This document shows, piece after piece, positions 1 through 6,369 of a stretch of DNA of 11,211 nucleotides. Within the stretch, counting starts at the first letter, position 1, and every line of letters starts with the position of its first letter. This stretch comes from an uncultured Clostridia bacterium. GTDB taxonomy: Bacteria; Bacillota; Clostridia; Christensenellales; Borkfalkiaceae. Position numbers and translations under genes: made by a program. Under the pieces are notes generated by a model, which saw nothing but the letters and a program-made list of their open reading frames with translations, was not told where the DNA came from and did no database searches. The stretch covers positions 1-11,211 of the forward strand of contig CAMWUS010000029.1 in assembly GCA_947177495.1 (NCBI GenBank), in the 5' to 3' direction.

Positions 1-2
1 CC

Positions 3-80
3 TTCGCAAACTATCGGCAAAAAACCCGAAGCAAAACCGTTGAAGAAGTCGCAAAGGCTATGCCGTTAAGTTGGGGTTAA
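3..80 (+). CDS. C-terminal fragment of an unknown protein, cut by the window edge
   Basis: An open frame enters from the left edge and ends at TAA 78-80. The visible tail is about 25 residues and ends KTVEEVAKAMPLSWG. The mix of charged and helical residues reads like a real protein end, and the stop overlaps a following ATG (TTAATG), which is typical of compact phage or plasmid gene clusters. The family cannot be named from so few residues. A replication or recombination protein would suit a mobile element, but that is inference from context only. Confidence 0.45.
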   Translation, partial: FANYRQKTRSKTVEEVAKAMPLSWG

Positions 81-232
81 TGAGCTCCGTCACATTCCGC
101 GGTCAAGCGGCGCCGTCAAGCTATATGGCGATATTCCAGGGTCAACGAACGGTGCGAACAACCGGGCGCAAGTTCCCTGGTCAAAAATCGATGCCAAATT
201 TATTTCAATTACGAATTAGGAGAACTACATGA
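80..232 (+). CDS. possible small basic protein, 50 aa, overlapping both neighbours
   Basis: ATG at 80 overlaps the previous stop (TAATG), and the TGA at 230-232 overlaps the next start (ATGA), so translational coupling is possible. The product would be strongly basic and Gly/Gln rich, with a loose 13-residue periodicity in which GQ recurs (GQAAPSS, GQRTVRTT, GQKSMPN). This mirrors GGTCAA repeats spaced 39 bp in the DNA. Only a weak GGGG lies ahead of the start. The ORF contains the whole left arm of the 66-bp inverted repeat, so the apparent coding may be a by-product of a DNA repeat. No family was recognised. Confidence 0.25.
   Translation: MSSVTFRGQAAPSSYMAIFQGQRTVRTTGRKFPGQKSMPNLFQLRIRRTT
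101..184 (+). repeat. GGTCAA motif repeated at 39-bp spacing
   Basis: GGTCAA occurs at 101-106, 140-145 and 179-184, exactly 39 bp apart, with a related CGTCAA at 114-119. Similarity between the 39-bp units beyond the hexamer is weak, about 17 of 39 positions between the first two. The last two copies lie inside the left arm of the inverted repeat and recur in the right arm on the other strand. They could be binding sites for a replication or recombination protein, or a trace of a short-period coding repeat. Confidence 0.35.
133..198 (+). repeat. left arm of a 66-bp imperfect inverted repeat
   Basis: This stretch, from ATTCCAGGGTCAACG to CGATGCCAAA, matches the reverse complement of 1654-1719 with four mismatches in 66 positions; the last 45 or so bases are identical. 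It carries an internal short inverted repeat, CCAGGG at 136-141 and CCCTGG at 175-180. The arms bracket ORF119 and the hairpin-rich segment, making a unit of about 1.59 kb. No clear target-site duplication is visible just outside the arms. Confidence 0.9.
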
Positions 233-588
233 TTATCTATGACGGATTCTATTTAAGCGGGTTTACCCGCATAGACAAGGGCGAGGCGGGAGCCGTGTTC
301 GTACGCTATGCGGACGTGCAAGACGATACCCGTAAGCCTGAAATCAAAGAAACGCCCCTTTATTACGGGGGCGCGGATACTTACAACTTTACAATTTCTA
401 TTCCAAAGCCTAAGGCGCAAAAGATAACGGCGTGCGCAATCGTCACGCGCTCGAGCAAGAATTGTTACCAAGCCACCGCATTTGACGAAAGGCGTATCAA
501 AGCATTTAATAGAGATTCCCTCGACGGACTAAGGAAAGCCGTAGCGGATTTCTTCGCCGAAGGCGACAGCGTATCGCGGGCGCGTTAA
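229..588 (+). CDS. hypothetical protein, 119 aa, in the accessory region
   Basis: ATG at 229 follows a strong ribosome binding site, TTAGGAGAACTAC, and overlaps the end of the preceding small ORF as ATGA. The protein is soluble, with no signal peptide or membrane segment. The first two thirds look beta-rich, with alternating aromatic and polar residues such as GFYLSGFTRI, AVFVRYADV and YNFTISIP. The last third looks helical, with LDGLRKAVADFFAEG. I do not recognise the family. In small phage and plasmid genomes a protein of this size in this place is sometimes a single-strand DNA-binding or accessory replication protein, but nothing in the sequence proves that. Two short perfect hairpins lie inside it, GCGGGT/ACCCGC near 256-268 and CGCCCC/GGGGCG near 352-372. 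It is the only well-supported gene between the inverted repeat arms. Confidence 0.75.
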   Translation: MIIYDGFYLSGFTRIDKGEAGAVFVRYADVQDDTRKPEIKETPLYYGGADTYNFTISIPKPKAQKITACAIVTRSSKNCYQATAFDERRIKAFNRDSLDGLRKAVADFFAEGDSVSRAR

Positions 589-980
589 GTCCCGCACCAT
601 ACCCAATACAGGGTACACCCCAAACACGCATTACGGGGCGGAAATGCCTTGTAATGCCACGAAAATAGCCGCTCACGTTAATTCTGAGCGAAAGGTAATA
701 CAAATCCCCGCCAAAAACAAGGCGCGGAACGGGAGAATTAAGCTTAGAAATATAATTTGAAATTATGGATAATTAAATCAGGCAGTTTCCCGTCCGCGCC
801 TTCGCGCGTTCTGCCGCATATCAAAAACGCGTGGACTTGCCCTACACCGAGCGCGACGAAACAGGGCGGCGACCAATGCGGGCGGAAACGTTGCGCGGCG
901 GCACGTAAAGAAGATATTACGGATAACGATATTTTCATCGCGAGCACGGCGAGACGGTGCGGCAGGAAGCCACGGGCGGT
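589..980 (+). other. noncoding stretch after ORF119, with a few hairpins
   Basis: No frame here has a ribosome binding site or a recognisable protein. Short stems are present: CATTAC/GTAATG, where the span 629-655 contains a GC-rich loop, and CGCTCA/TGAGCG near 670. An AT-rich centre lies between GC-rich arms at 721-800 and is listed separately. A TATAAT at 751-756 has no good -35 element. The 800-980 part is GC-rich with only weak stems, such as GCCCT/AGGGC around the ACACCGAGCGCG loop. Confidence 0.5.
721..800. other. GC-rich stem around an AT-rich loop
   Basis: GGCGCGG-A-ACGGGA (721-734) pairs with TCCCGTCCGCGCC (788-800), giving 13 base pairs with one bulged A. The roughly 53-nt loop is AT-rich and contains a near-palindrome, ATAATTTGAAATTAT. 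This resembles an extruding or origin-like structure in shape only. No known nick-site motif was recognised, and the start of a structured transcript is equally possible. Confidence 0.4.
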
Positions 981-1600
981 TTGCATTGCTTGTGTGGGAC
1001 GTGGGAGCACAGTATAAGGCAATGCGAGGGGCGCGAGAAATCGCGCTTTTTCTCTTCGGAGAAAACGCGGGTACTTTCCGCGCGCCCAAAAGGTCACGCG
1101 GGATAAGGTGGCGGAGGCTCTCACCTCATGCCATAGCGCGACACCTGCCCACGGAGTGTGAGACCCTCCGCACGAATGCGAGGGAAACTTCCCTCGCGTA
1201 AGCGTGGAGGCATACAAGCGTTAGCGCGTAAGGACTTGCGACAACGCGAGGACAAGCACGGAAGGCGGATAACGAATGAACCCGCCGAGCCGAAACCCGC
1301 TTGCGGGTTAAGGCAAGGCATACACACGGGCGCGCGAGAAGGCAGAACACCGTCCCGACAGGCAGGGAAGCCCGCGCCCGCGGGCGGCGCGTTACCACTT
1401 ATTCGGAAAAGAATAAGCGGATTAGCCGAGCGAAAGCGCGGAGCGGGTTTTCTGCGGGGGTAGGGAGGTGCGAGCGCGTGCGCCGTGCCCCCTGCCCCCG
1501 CGGGAAATTCGCCTGCGCTTCGCTCGGCTGATACGGGGTTAAAATGGGGTAAGGGGCGGAGCCCCTTCCGCATCGGAAAAGTCCCTGTTTTTAGGGATTG
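981..1600 (+). ncRNA. candidate large structured noncoding RNA
   Basis: The segment has no convincing gene but is packed with stems. TGCATTGCTT-type pairing joins 983-991 to 1017-1025. GCGCGA(GAAA)TCGCGC is at 1031-1046 and TTTTCTC(TTCG)GAGAAAA at 1048-1065. GCGAGGGA(AACT)TCCCTCGC is at 1178-1197. CTTGCG(ACAA)CGCGAG is at 1235-1250 and AACCCG(CTTG)CGGGTT at 1294-1309. GCCCGCG/CGCGGGC is at 1370-1385 and CTTATTC/GAATAAG at 1398-1417. A 12-bp stem spans 1454-1501. AAGGGGC(GGA)GCCCCTT is at 1551-1567, and TTCCG/CGGAA and TCCCT/AGGGA stems fill 1566-1597. The GNRA-type and cUUCGg tetraloops, and several U.G pairs, make sense only on the + strand. The limits are uncertain. It does not match any RNA I can identify (not RNase P, tmRNA, group I or group II intron as far as visible). 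Large ornate RNAs such as ROOL and GOLLD also occur in phages near tRNAs, so they are a fair comparison, but membership is not shown. Confidence 0.5.
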
Positions 1601-1653
1601 CGCGTGCGTTGCATCTTTTCAATCGCCGTCGTCGAAGCCCTATTAGCCGTGAT

Positions 1654-1719
1654 TTTGGCATCGATTTTTGACCAGGGAACTTGCGCCCGGTTGTTCGCGC
1701 AGCTCGTTGACCCAGGAAT
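1654..1719 (-). repeat. right arm of the 66-bp imperfect inverted repeat
   Basis: Read on the minus strand this repeats 133-198 with four mismatches, from ATTCCTGGGTCAACG to CGATGCCAAA. Similarity stops sharply at both ends. The flanks are unlike those of the left arm and show no duplicated target site. The arms could be terminal repeats of a non-autonomous element, substrates for inversion of the enclosed segment, or replication signals. Confidence 0.9.
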
Positions 1720-1914
1720 TTAGCCGCGCTGTACGGCTACGTTGTTTGTATTGTGTAGACGATTTTGTGCTATATATACTGTCGCAATTTGTCGCATGAT
1801 TTTTTTACGCATGAAAAACCTGCGCGCGAAACACGGGAAACGCGACAATTTACCCGTTTTTTTGCATAAATTTTTCAATGCTTTGAAGTATCCATTTCCC
1901 CGCCTTAGGGCTTC
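1720..1914. other. AT-richer spacer between the inverted repeat and the first tRNA-like repeat
   Basis: No gene is supported. The stretch contains a tandem GTCGCAATTTGTCGCA near 1780-1796 and a related CGCGACAATTTACCCG near 1840-1855. It looks like the arm region that often sits beside a tyrosine-recombinase attachment core, with short repeated GTCGC/GCGAC motifs, but this is inference. Short open frames on both strands lack ribosome binding sites. Confidence 0.35.
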
Positions 1915-1936
1915 GACTCCCGTTTCCTGCTCCAAA
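1915..1936 (+). repeat. tRNA 3'-end-like direct repeat, copy 1 (candidate att site)
   Basis: The 22 bases GACTCCCGTTTCC...TGCTCCAAA recur exactly at 2113-2134. Preceded here by TTC, the stretch reads TTCGACT (T-loop), CCCGT (T-stem), TTCCTGC (acceptor strand), then U and CCA. A U discriminator with a GCAGGAA/TTCCTGC acceptor stem fits tRNA-Gly best; tRNA-Cys also has U73. The rest of a tRNA is absent, and the base before the T-loop is C instead of the conserved G53, so this is only a fragment. Such fragments mark integration sites of elements that target tRNA genes. Confidence 0.6.
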
Positions 1937-1972
1937 TAATAAAGGCACCTAACAGGTGCCTTTATTATTTGG
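1932..1972. terminator. 19-bp perfect palindromic terminator
   Basis: CCAAATAATAAAGGCACCT (1932-1950) pairs perfectly with 1954-1972 around an AAC loop. The GC core is flanked by A/T-rich arms, so it can end transcription in either direction. It begins inside the CCAAA of the first tRNA-like repeat, where a tRNA terminator would be expected. Confidence 0.75.
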
Positions 1973-2112
1973 TAACCGACTTTAAACGAGAGTCGAGGGG
2001 GGAGCCGCGAACGGGAGTGAGCGGTTTGCGGTCACATAAGCATGACTACAATTTAGCTTGCCGCAAACTTGACGATTGATAATCGTCAAGCGGGGCGCGC
2101 CGCCAAAGGCGA
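1973..2112 (+). other. short hairpin-rich segment between the two tRNA-like repeats
   Basis: No gene fits in these 140 bases. TTTGCGG (2025-2031) pairs with CCGCAAA (2061-2067) around an inner GTCA/TGAC. Directly after it, CTTGACGATT (2068-2077) pairs perfectly with AATCGTCAAG (2081-2090) around GAT. CGACT/AGTCG near 1977-1995 adds a third stem. The segment could be the remains of a small element trapped between two attachment repeats, or a small structured RNA. Confidence 0.4.
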
Positions 2113-2134
2113 GACTCCCGTTTCCTGCTCCAAA
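2113..2134 (+). repeat. tRNA 3'-end-like direct repeat, copy 2 (candidate att site)
   Basis: This is identical over 22 bases to 1915-1936 and in the same orientation, 198 bp downstream. It is preceded by GGCGA, so upstream similarity to a tRNA ends at the T-loop. A terminator follows at once. It is the likely border between the accessory region and the conserved chromosome, because everything to the right is ordinary minus-strand genes. Confidence 0.6.
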
Positions 2135-2137
2135 AAT

Positions 2138-2161
2138 AAAAGCACCCATCTGGGTGCTTTT
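2138..2161. terminator. terminator of the tex-DUF1349 operon, also facing the tRNA-like repeat
   Basis: AAAAGCACCC (2138-2147) pairs with GGGTGCTTTT (2152-2161). On the minus strand the stem lies 3 bases after the DUF1349 stop and is followed by a T-rich tract, TTTTATTTTT overlapping the stem base. On the + strand it is followed by TTCTTTATTT, so it could also have ended the original tRNA transcript. Confidence 0.85.
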
Positions 2162-2164
2162 TCT

Positions 2165-2749
2165 TTATTTGTGTTCAGCCCATTTGCATTCGGTAAGCGA
2201 TAAGTCGGTAAACTCCGCTTGGAAGGACGACTGCTCGGGCGAGCAAGCATATATTCCGAAGCGTATCTCTTCCGCGCCTTCCCACATATGGCAAATACGC
2301 ATTTGCTTGAAGTTCACGCCGTCGTGCGAGCATTCGATACAATAGTCCGAGCCTCGACGGCTTAGACGGTACCACATCATTTTAATCGATGCGTCGATAT
2401 CCGTCGTCGCCCAATCGGAATAGCCGTGGTTGGTAACAACGCTGCCCAACCTTTGATAACTTTCGTTTTCGTATTCGATAGACGCTTTCAGCCAATTTTC
2501 ACTATCGAGATACATCACAATACCGCACTGATCAAACCGCCGTTTGCTATCAAATTGCGTTTTTACCGTAAACGAAAAATATTTCTCTTTGGTTGCAACT
2601 TGCAATACGGGCGCGTTGTCGTTTTGAAATCCGTAATACGTTCTCTGCCATAAATCGGTATTCGGTTCGGTGATAACGACTATCTTATCCTTTTTGATTT
2701 CATACTGCTTGGGCGCTCTCGTCCACTTGAAATCTGCCGTATTCATCAT
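2165..2749 (-). CDS. DUF1349 family protein
   Basis: The 194-residue protein has the features of the DUF1349 family, a concanavalin A-like beta-sandwich: FKWTRAPKQYEIKKDKIVV at the start, DLWQRTYYGFQNDNAP near 32-47, DQCGIVMYLDSENWLKASIEYEN near 73-95, and a C-terminal SHDGVNF followed by RFGIYACSP. The length is usual for a single-domain member. No signal peptide is present, so it is probably cytoplasmic. The biochemical role in bacteria is not established; carbohydrate binding is suggested by the fold only. It starts 9 bases after the tex stop and is probably cotranscribed. Two adjacent ATG codons (2749, 2746) are possible starts behind a weak AAGAGAG site. Confidence 0.85.
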   Translation of the reverse strand: MMNTADFKWTRAPKQYEIKKDKIVVITEPNTDLWQRTYYGFQNDNAPVLQVATKEKYFSFTVKTQFDSKRRFDQCGIVMYLDSENWLKASIEYENESYQRLGSVVTNHGYSDWATTDIDASIKMMWYRLSRRGSDYCIECSHDGVNFKQMRICHMWEGAEEIRFGIYACSPEQSSFQAEFTDLSLTECKWAEHK

Positions 2750-2758
2750 TTCGCTCTC

Positions 2759-4939
2759 TTATTTGTCTTGGTTGAGCTTATCGCGGCGCATGGTGAGAGA
2801 AATGCGCTTTTTCTTTTCGTCCACCTCTTTCACCCAAACGGTAACCACATCGCCCACTGCAAGCACTTCCGACGGGTGACGGATAAAGCGGTCGCAAATT
2901 TGCGAAATGTGAACAAGCCCGTCCTGATGCACGCCGATGTCGACAAACGCGCCGAAGTCGATAACGTTGCGCACCGTGCCTTTCAGCTCCATGCCGGGCT
3001 TCAAATCCTTTATCTCCATAACGTCCGTTCTGAGTACGGGAGGCGGGAGCTCGTCGCGGGGATCGCGCCCCGGTTTTTTCAGTTCGGTGGTAATGTCGAA
3101 CAGCGTGGGAAGCCCCACTTCGCATTCCTTTGCCGCGCGCTCTTCGCCGTACTTATTCAGCCGTTCCATTAAGTTGTACAGTCTCCCGCCGCGCACGTCG
3201 TCCATGGTGTAGCCGCAGAGCGCAATCAGCTTTTCCGCCGCCGCGTACGACTCGGGGTGCACGGAAGTATTGTCGAGCACCTGCTTACTCTCGGGCACGC
3301 GCAAGAAGCCCGCGCACTGCTCGTACGCCTTTGCTCCCAATTTAGGAACCTTTAAAATCTGTTTGCGGGAAGTGAACGAGCCGTTCTCCTCGCGGTATTT
3401 GACGACGCTTGCCGCAACGCCCGCGTTCAGCCCCGAAACGCGCGCCAAAAGGGGCGCGGAAGCCGTGTTGATATCTACGCCGACTGCGTTAACGCAATCC
3501 TCTACAACGCCGTCGAGCGCCTCGGAGAGCCGTTTCTCGGGCATATCGTGTTGGTACTGTCCTACGCCGATGGACTTGGGGTCGATCTTAACAAGCTCGG
3601 CGAGCGGGTCCTGCAAGCGCCGCGCAATGGATACGGCGGAACGCAAGTTCACGTCGAACTCGGGGAACTCTTTTGCCGCAAGCGGGGAAGCCGAATAGAC
3701 GGACGCGCCCGCTTCGTTTACGATCATGTACGAAACACCCGCACCCGCGCCGAGCGATGCAATCAGTTCTACCGTCATCTGCTCCGTTTCGCGGCTTGCC
3801 GTGCCGTTGCCGATTGCAATGTGTTTGACCTTATGCTTTTTGATGAGCGCCGCAAGCTTTGTAATGCACTCCGCCTTTTGGCGTTCGCCGTAGGTGGGAT
3901 AGACGACGGTGGTGTCTAACACCTTGCCCGTGCCGTCTACCACGGCAACCTTACAACCCATACGATAACCGGGGTCAAGCCCCATGGTGACAAATCCCTT
4001 AACAGGCGGCTGCATAAGGAGCGGGCGCAGGTTGAGCGCAAACTGACCAATAGCCCCTTCGCTCGCCTGCTCGGTGAGCGCCGCGCGAATTTCGCGCTCA
4101 ATGGACGGCGCAATCAATCTGTCGTACGCGTCCTCCGTTGCCGCCTGCACGATGGGCGTGGAAGCGCATTTTCCCTTAACAGTGCGTGCCGCTACGAACT
4201 CCACCGCAACGTCGCGGTTCATGTCTACGGCAACCTTTAACACCTCTTCGCGCTCGCCGCGGTTCATGGCGAGCACCTGATGTCCCTGCACCTTGGACAC
4301 GGGCGATACGAACGCGTAGTAATTGCGGTACACGGTGTCCTCGGGGTCTTTTTTCGCCGCAACGGAAGTGATATCCGCGCGGTTCATGTAAAGCTCGCGA
4401 AGCGCCTTTCTGATTTCCGCATCGTCGGAAATTTGCTCGGCGATGATGTCCGCCGCGCCCGCCAACGCTTCCTCGGCGGTGTTTACGCCTTTCTCTTCGT
4501 CGATATATTTTTTTGCTTCCTCGTTCGGGTCGGGGCAGTCGGGCGACTGCTCGTATAAAAGCTCCGCAAGCGGGGCAAGTCCCTTCTCCCGCGCCACCGT
4601 TGCGCGCGTGCGCCGTTTCTGCTTATAGGGGCGGTACAAATCCTCTACCTCGGCGAGCGTTTCCGCGGCGTCGATTTGTGCGGACAGCTCTTCGGTGAGC
4701 TTGCCCTGATTTTCGATGGAATTTTTTACTTCCTGTCTGCGCGCCTCCAAATTACGCAAATATGTAAGGCGGTCGGCAAGATTACGAATGGTCTGGTCGT
4801 CCATTGTGCCGTGCATTTCTTTGCGGTACCGCGCAATAAAGGGAACGGTGTTCCCCTCATCGAGAAGCGTAACGACGTTTTGTACGTGCTCCTCTTTTTT
4901 GTCGAGCTCTCTTGCGAGAATTTGTACAATGCTCTCCAT
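2759..4939 (-). CDS. tex: Tex, S1-domain RNA-binding transcription accessory protein
   Basis: Tex is a conserved cytoplasmic nucleic-acid-binding protein linked to transcription and to stress or toxin gene expression in several bacteria. At 726 residues it has full family length. The N-terminal Tex domain contains the hallmark GNTVPFIARYRKEMHG at 29-44 and LYRPYKQKRRTRATVAREKGL near 101-121. A YqgF-like RNase H fold follows (about 315-440, MGLDPGYRMGCKVAVVD and AIGNGTASRETE). Next come helix-hairpin-helix motifs (about 485-548, LLARVSGLNAGVAASVVKYR and KVPKLGAKAYEQ) and a C-terminal S1 domain (about 645-717, GTVRNVIDFGAFVDIGVHQDG). ATG at 4939 follows AGAAGGA at 7-base spacing. It has its own promoter and heads an operon with the DUF1349 gene. 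Confidence 0.97.
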   Translation of the reverse strand: MESIVQILARELDKKEEHVQNVVTLLDEGNTVPFIARYRKEMHGTMDDQTIRNLADRLTYLRNLEARRQEVKNSIENQGKLTEELSAQIDAAETLAEVEDLYRPYKQKRRTRATVAREKGLAPLAELLYEQSPDCPDPNEEAKKYIDEEKGVNTAEEALAGAADIIAEQISDDAEIRKALRELYMNRADITSVAAKKDPEDTVYRNYYAFVSPVSKVQGHQVLAMNRGEREEVLKVAVDMNRDVAVEFVAARTVKGKCASTPIVQAATEDAYDRLIAPSIEREIRAALTEQASEGAIGQFALNLRPLLMQPPVKGFVTMGLDPGYRMGCKVAVVDGTGKVLDTTVVYPTYGERQKAECITKLAALIKKHKVKHIAIGNGTASRETEQMTVELIASLGAGAGVSYMIVNEAGASVYSASPLAAKEFPEFDVNLRSAVSIARRLQDPLAELVKIDPKSIGVGQYQHDMPEKRLSEALDGVVEDCVNAVGVDINTASAPLLARVSGLNAGVAASVVKYREENGSFTSRKQILKVPKLGAKAYEQCAGFLRVPESKQVLDNTSVHPESYAAAEKLIALCGYTMDDVRGGRLYNLMERLNKYGEERAAKECEVGLPTLFDITTELKKPGRDPRDELPPPVLRTDVMEIKDLKPGMELKGTVRNVIDFGAFVDIGVHQDGLVHISQICDRFIRHPSEVLAVGDVVTVWVKEVDEKKKRISLTMRRDKLNQDK

Positions 4940-5002
4940 GTCTGAATCCTTCTTCTGATTTTCGGTGCAAGGCGTGAAAAAAGCCTTGAAGCGCCGACAA
5001 AT

Positions 5003-5031
5003 ATATTATCATAATTTGCGACTTTAATCAA
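5003..5031 (-). promoter_or_regulatory. sigma-A promoter of tex
   Basis: On the minus strand TTGATT (5031-5026) is followed after 17 bases by TAATAT (5008-5003). This places the start of transcription about 60 bases ahead of the tex ATG. The leader then contains a CAAGGC/GCCTTG stem (4968-4988) without a T tract, of unknown meaning. Confidence 0.65.
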
Positions 5032-5058
5032 GGCTTTTGCGATAAATTTTACCCGCAA

Positions 5059-5091
5059 AAAAAAGACCTTCGCAACGCGAAAGTCTTTTTT
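5059..5091. terminator. terminator of the MFS transporter gene
   Basis: AAAAAGAC (5060-5067) pairs with GTCTTTTT (5083-5090). An inner TTCGC/GCGAA stem closes an AAC loop, with one C/A mismatch between the two helices. On the minus strand a run of nine T follows, so it ends the transcript of the transporter about 30 bases after its stop. Confidence 0.9.
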
Positions 5092-5120
5092 ACATTCAGA
5101 ACAGCAAATTGCAATTTATC

Positions 5121-6329
5121 TTATTCTGATTTGGTTTTTTCTCGATTTTTCTTTACCGTTATTTTTAGAACGAGCAATCCAAGAACCAACACGGCAGGGA
5201 AGATTGTGGCACAAAGCAGACCGATTTTAAGATTGCCCGCCGCTATACCGGACACAAAACCCACAAGCGCAGGACCTGCCGTTCCTCCCACGTCTCCCGC
5301 CAAAGCCAAGAATGCAAACATTGCAGTACCGCCCGCGGGAAACTTCTGCGAAGAAAGACTGATTGTTCCCGGCCACATAATGCCGACGGAAATACCGCAT
5401 ACCGCACAGCCCACCAAACCGAAAATCGGCATATTAGCCAACGACGCAAGCAAATAACACCCGACGCACAAAATGCCACATATCAACATTGTTATCGTTA
5501 AGTCTAATTTTTGGCTCACGTTTCCATAGACGACACGCGATATGCCCATAAACGCCGCAAATAAGCACGGACCAACGAGATCTCCTATCGTTTTTGAAAC
5601 GCCCAACGCCGACTCGGCAAATGCCGATGCCCATTGCGCCATAGCCGCCTCTGCCGCTCCAGAACATATCATGAGCAGCACCAAAAGCCAAAATAACGGC
5701 ATACGCAACAACTTACTGACGCGCATTCCCTCGCCTTCTTCCACCAAGCGTTCCATCGGACAGAAAGCAAAATTAAACGCATTCAAAAGCGGTATTGCCG
5801 CCCAAATCAGAGCAAGGATTCGCCAATTATCCAACCCGAATACGAAGAAAAACAGCGTAGATAATCCGATGACGGCTACTGCTCCCCAACAATAGAAAGA
5901 GTGCAATAACCCCATCATACCGTTTTTATTTTTAAAAGGACAAGCCTCTAAAATGGGACTGACCAAAACTTCGACCAACCCGCTTCCCACAGCATAAAAC
6001 AACACCGCAATTAAAATTCCGATGAACGGAATGGGAAAGAGCCCAGGCAGGAATACCAACATCGCAAAACCGACCGCGGAAACAACTTGAGACGTCACCA
6101 CGCATACGCGATAGCCTATCTTGTCGACAACCTTAGAAGCGACTAAATCGGTCAATAATTGTGTCACATAGAATATCACCGGTATCAGTGCAACTACTCC
6201 CAAAGATATTCCATACGTTTTATTGAATACCAAAAACAACAGCGGTACAAAGTTTGCGGCAATCGCTTGCGTGACGAAGCCGATTGAGCAAGCAAAAAAT
6301 GTTCTGCGATAGTTTGGTTTTTTCTCCAT
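5121..6329 (-). CDS. major facilitator superfamily transporter
   Basis: The product is an inner-membrane secondary transporter of about 402 residues with some twelve hydrophobic segments and a basic tail, KITVKKNREKTKSE. After the second segment, the loop TDLVASKVVDKIGYR is the MFS motif A region. Further helices such as IPFIGILIAVLFYAVGSGLVEV and PLFWLLVLLMICSGAAEAAM are clear. Overall it is closest in feel to FucP or sugar-type MFS proteins, but the substrate cannot be told. An upstream in-frame TTG at 6341 is possible; I prefer the ATG at 6329, which has a GGGAT sequence just ahead and begins MEKKPNYRRTFF. It is a single-gene unit with its own promoter and terminator, between tex and pnp. 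Confidence 0.9.
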   Translation of the reverse strand: MEKKPNYRRTFFACSIGFVTQAIAANFVPLLFLVFNKTYGISLGVVALIPVIFYVTQLLTDLVASKVVDKIGYRVCVVTSQVVSAVGFAMLVFLPGLFPIPFIGILIAVLFYAVGSGLVEVLVSPILEACPFKNKNGMMGLLHSFYCWGAVAVIGLSTLFFFVFGLDNWRILALIWAAIPLLNAFNFAFCPMERLVEEGEGMRVSKLLRMPLFWLLVLLMICSGAAEAAMAQWASAFAESALGVSKTIGDLVGPCLFAAFMGISRVVYGNVSQKLDLTITMLICGILCVGCYLLASLANMPIFGLVGCAVCGISVGIMWPGTISLSSQKFPAGGTAMFAFLALAGDVGGTAGPALVGFVSGIAAGNLKIGLLCATIFPAVLVLGLLVLKITVKKNREKTKSE

Positions 6330-6369
6330 AATAAATCCCAATCTACTAAATTACTGTTTGCGTCATTTT

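Noticed and set aside
1410..1470. Group II intron domain V (AGCCGAGCGAAAGCGCGG)
   Set aside because: Too short for the 34-nt domain and lacks the right bulge and pairing; no intron-encoded protein nearby.
744..1573. Long open frames on the minus strand and short ones on the + strand in the hairpin-rich segment
   Set aside because: Rich in Arg, Ala, Pro and Ser, as expected from GC-rich noncoding DNA; no ribosome binding sites and no recognisable domain.
1880..1936. Complete tRNA gene ending at the first CCA
   Set aside because: No matching acceptor 5' strand GCAGGAA or anticodon arm lies upstream, and G53 is replaced by C; only the 3' fragment is present.
1720..1939. Overlapping short ORFs on both strands before the tRNA-like repeat
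   Set aside because: No ribosome binding sites, they run into the inverted repeat or the terminator, and no family was recognised.
1..2134. CRISPR array
   Set aside because: The repeats are inverted pairs or two isolated direct copies, not regular repeats with unique spacers.
2768..4958. Several + strand open frames
   Set aside because: All are antisense to the intact tex gene and have no family features.
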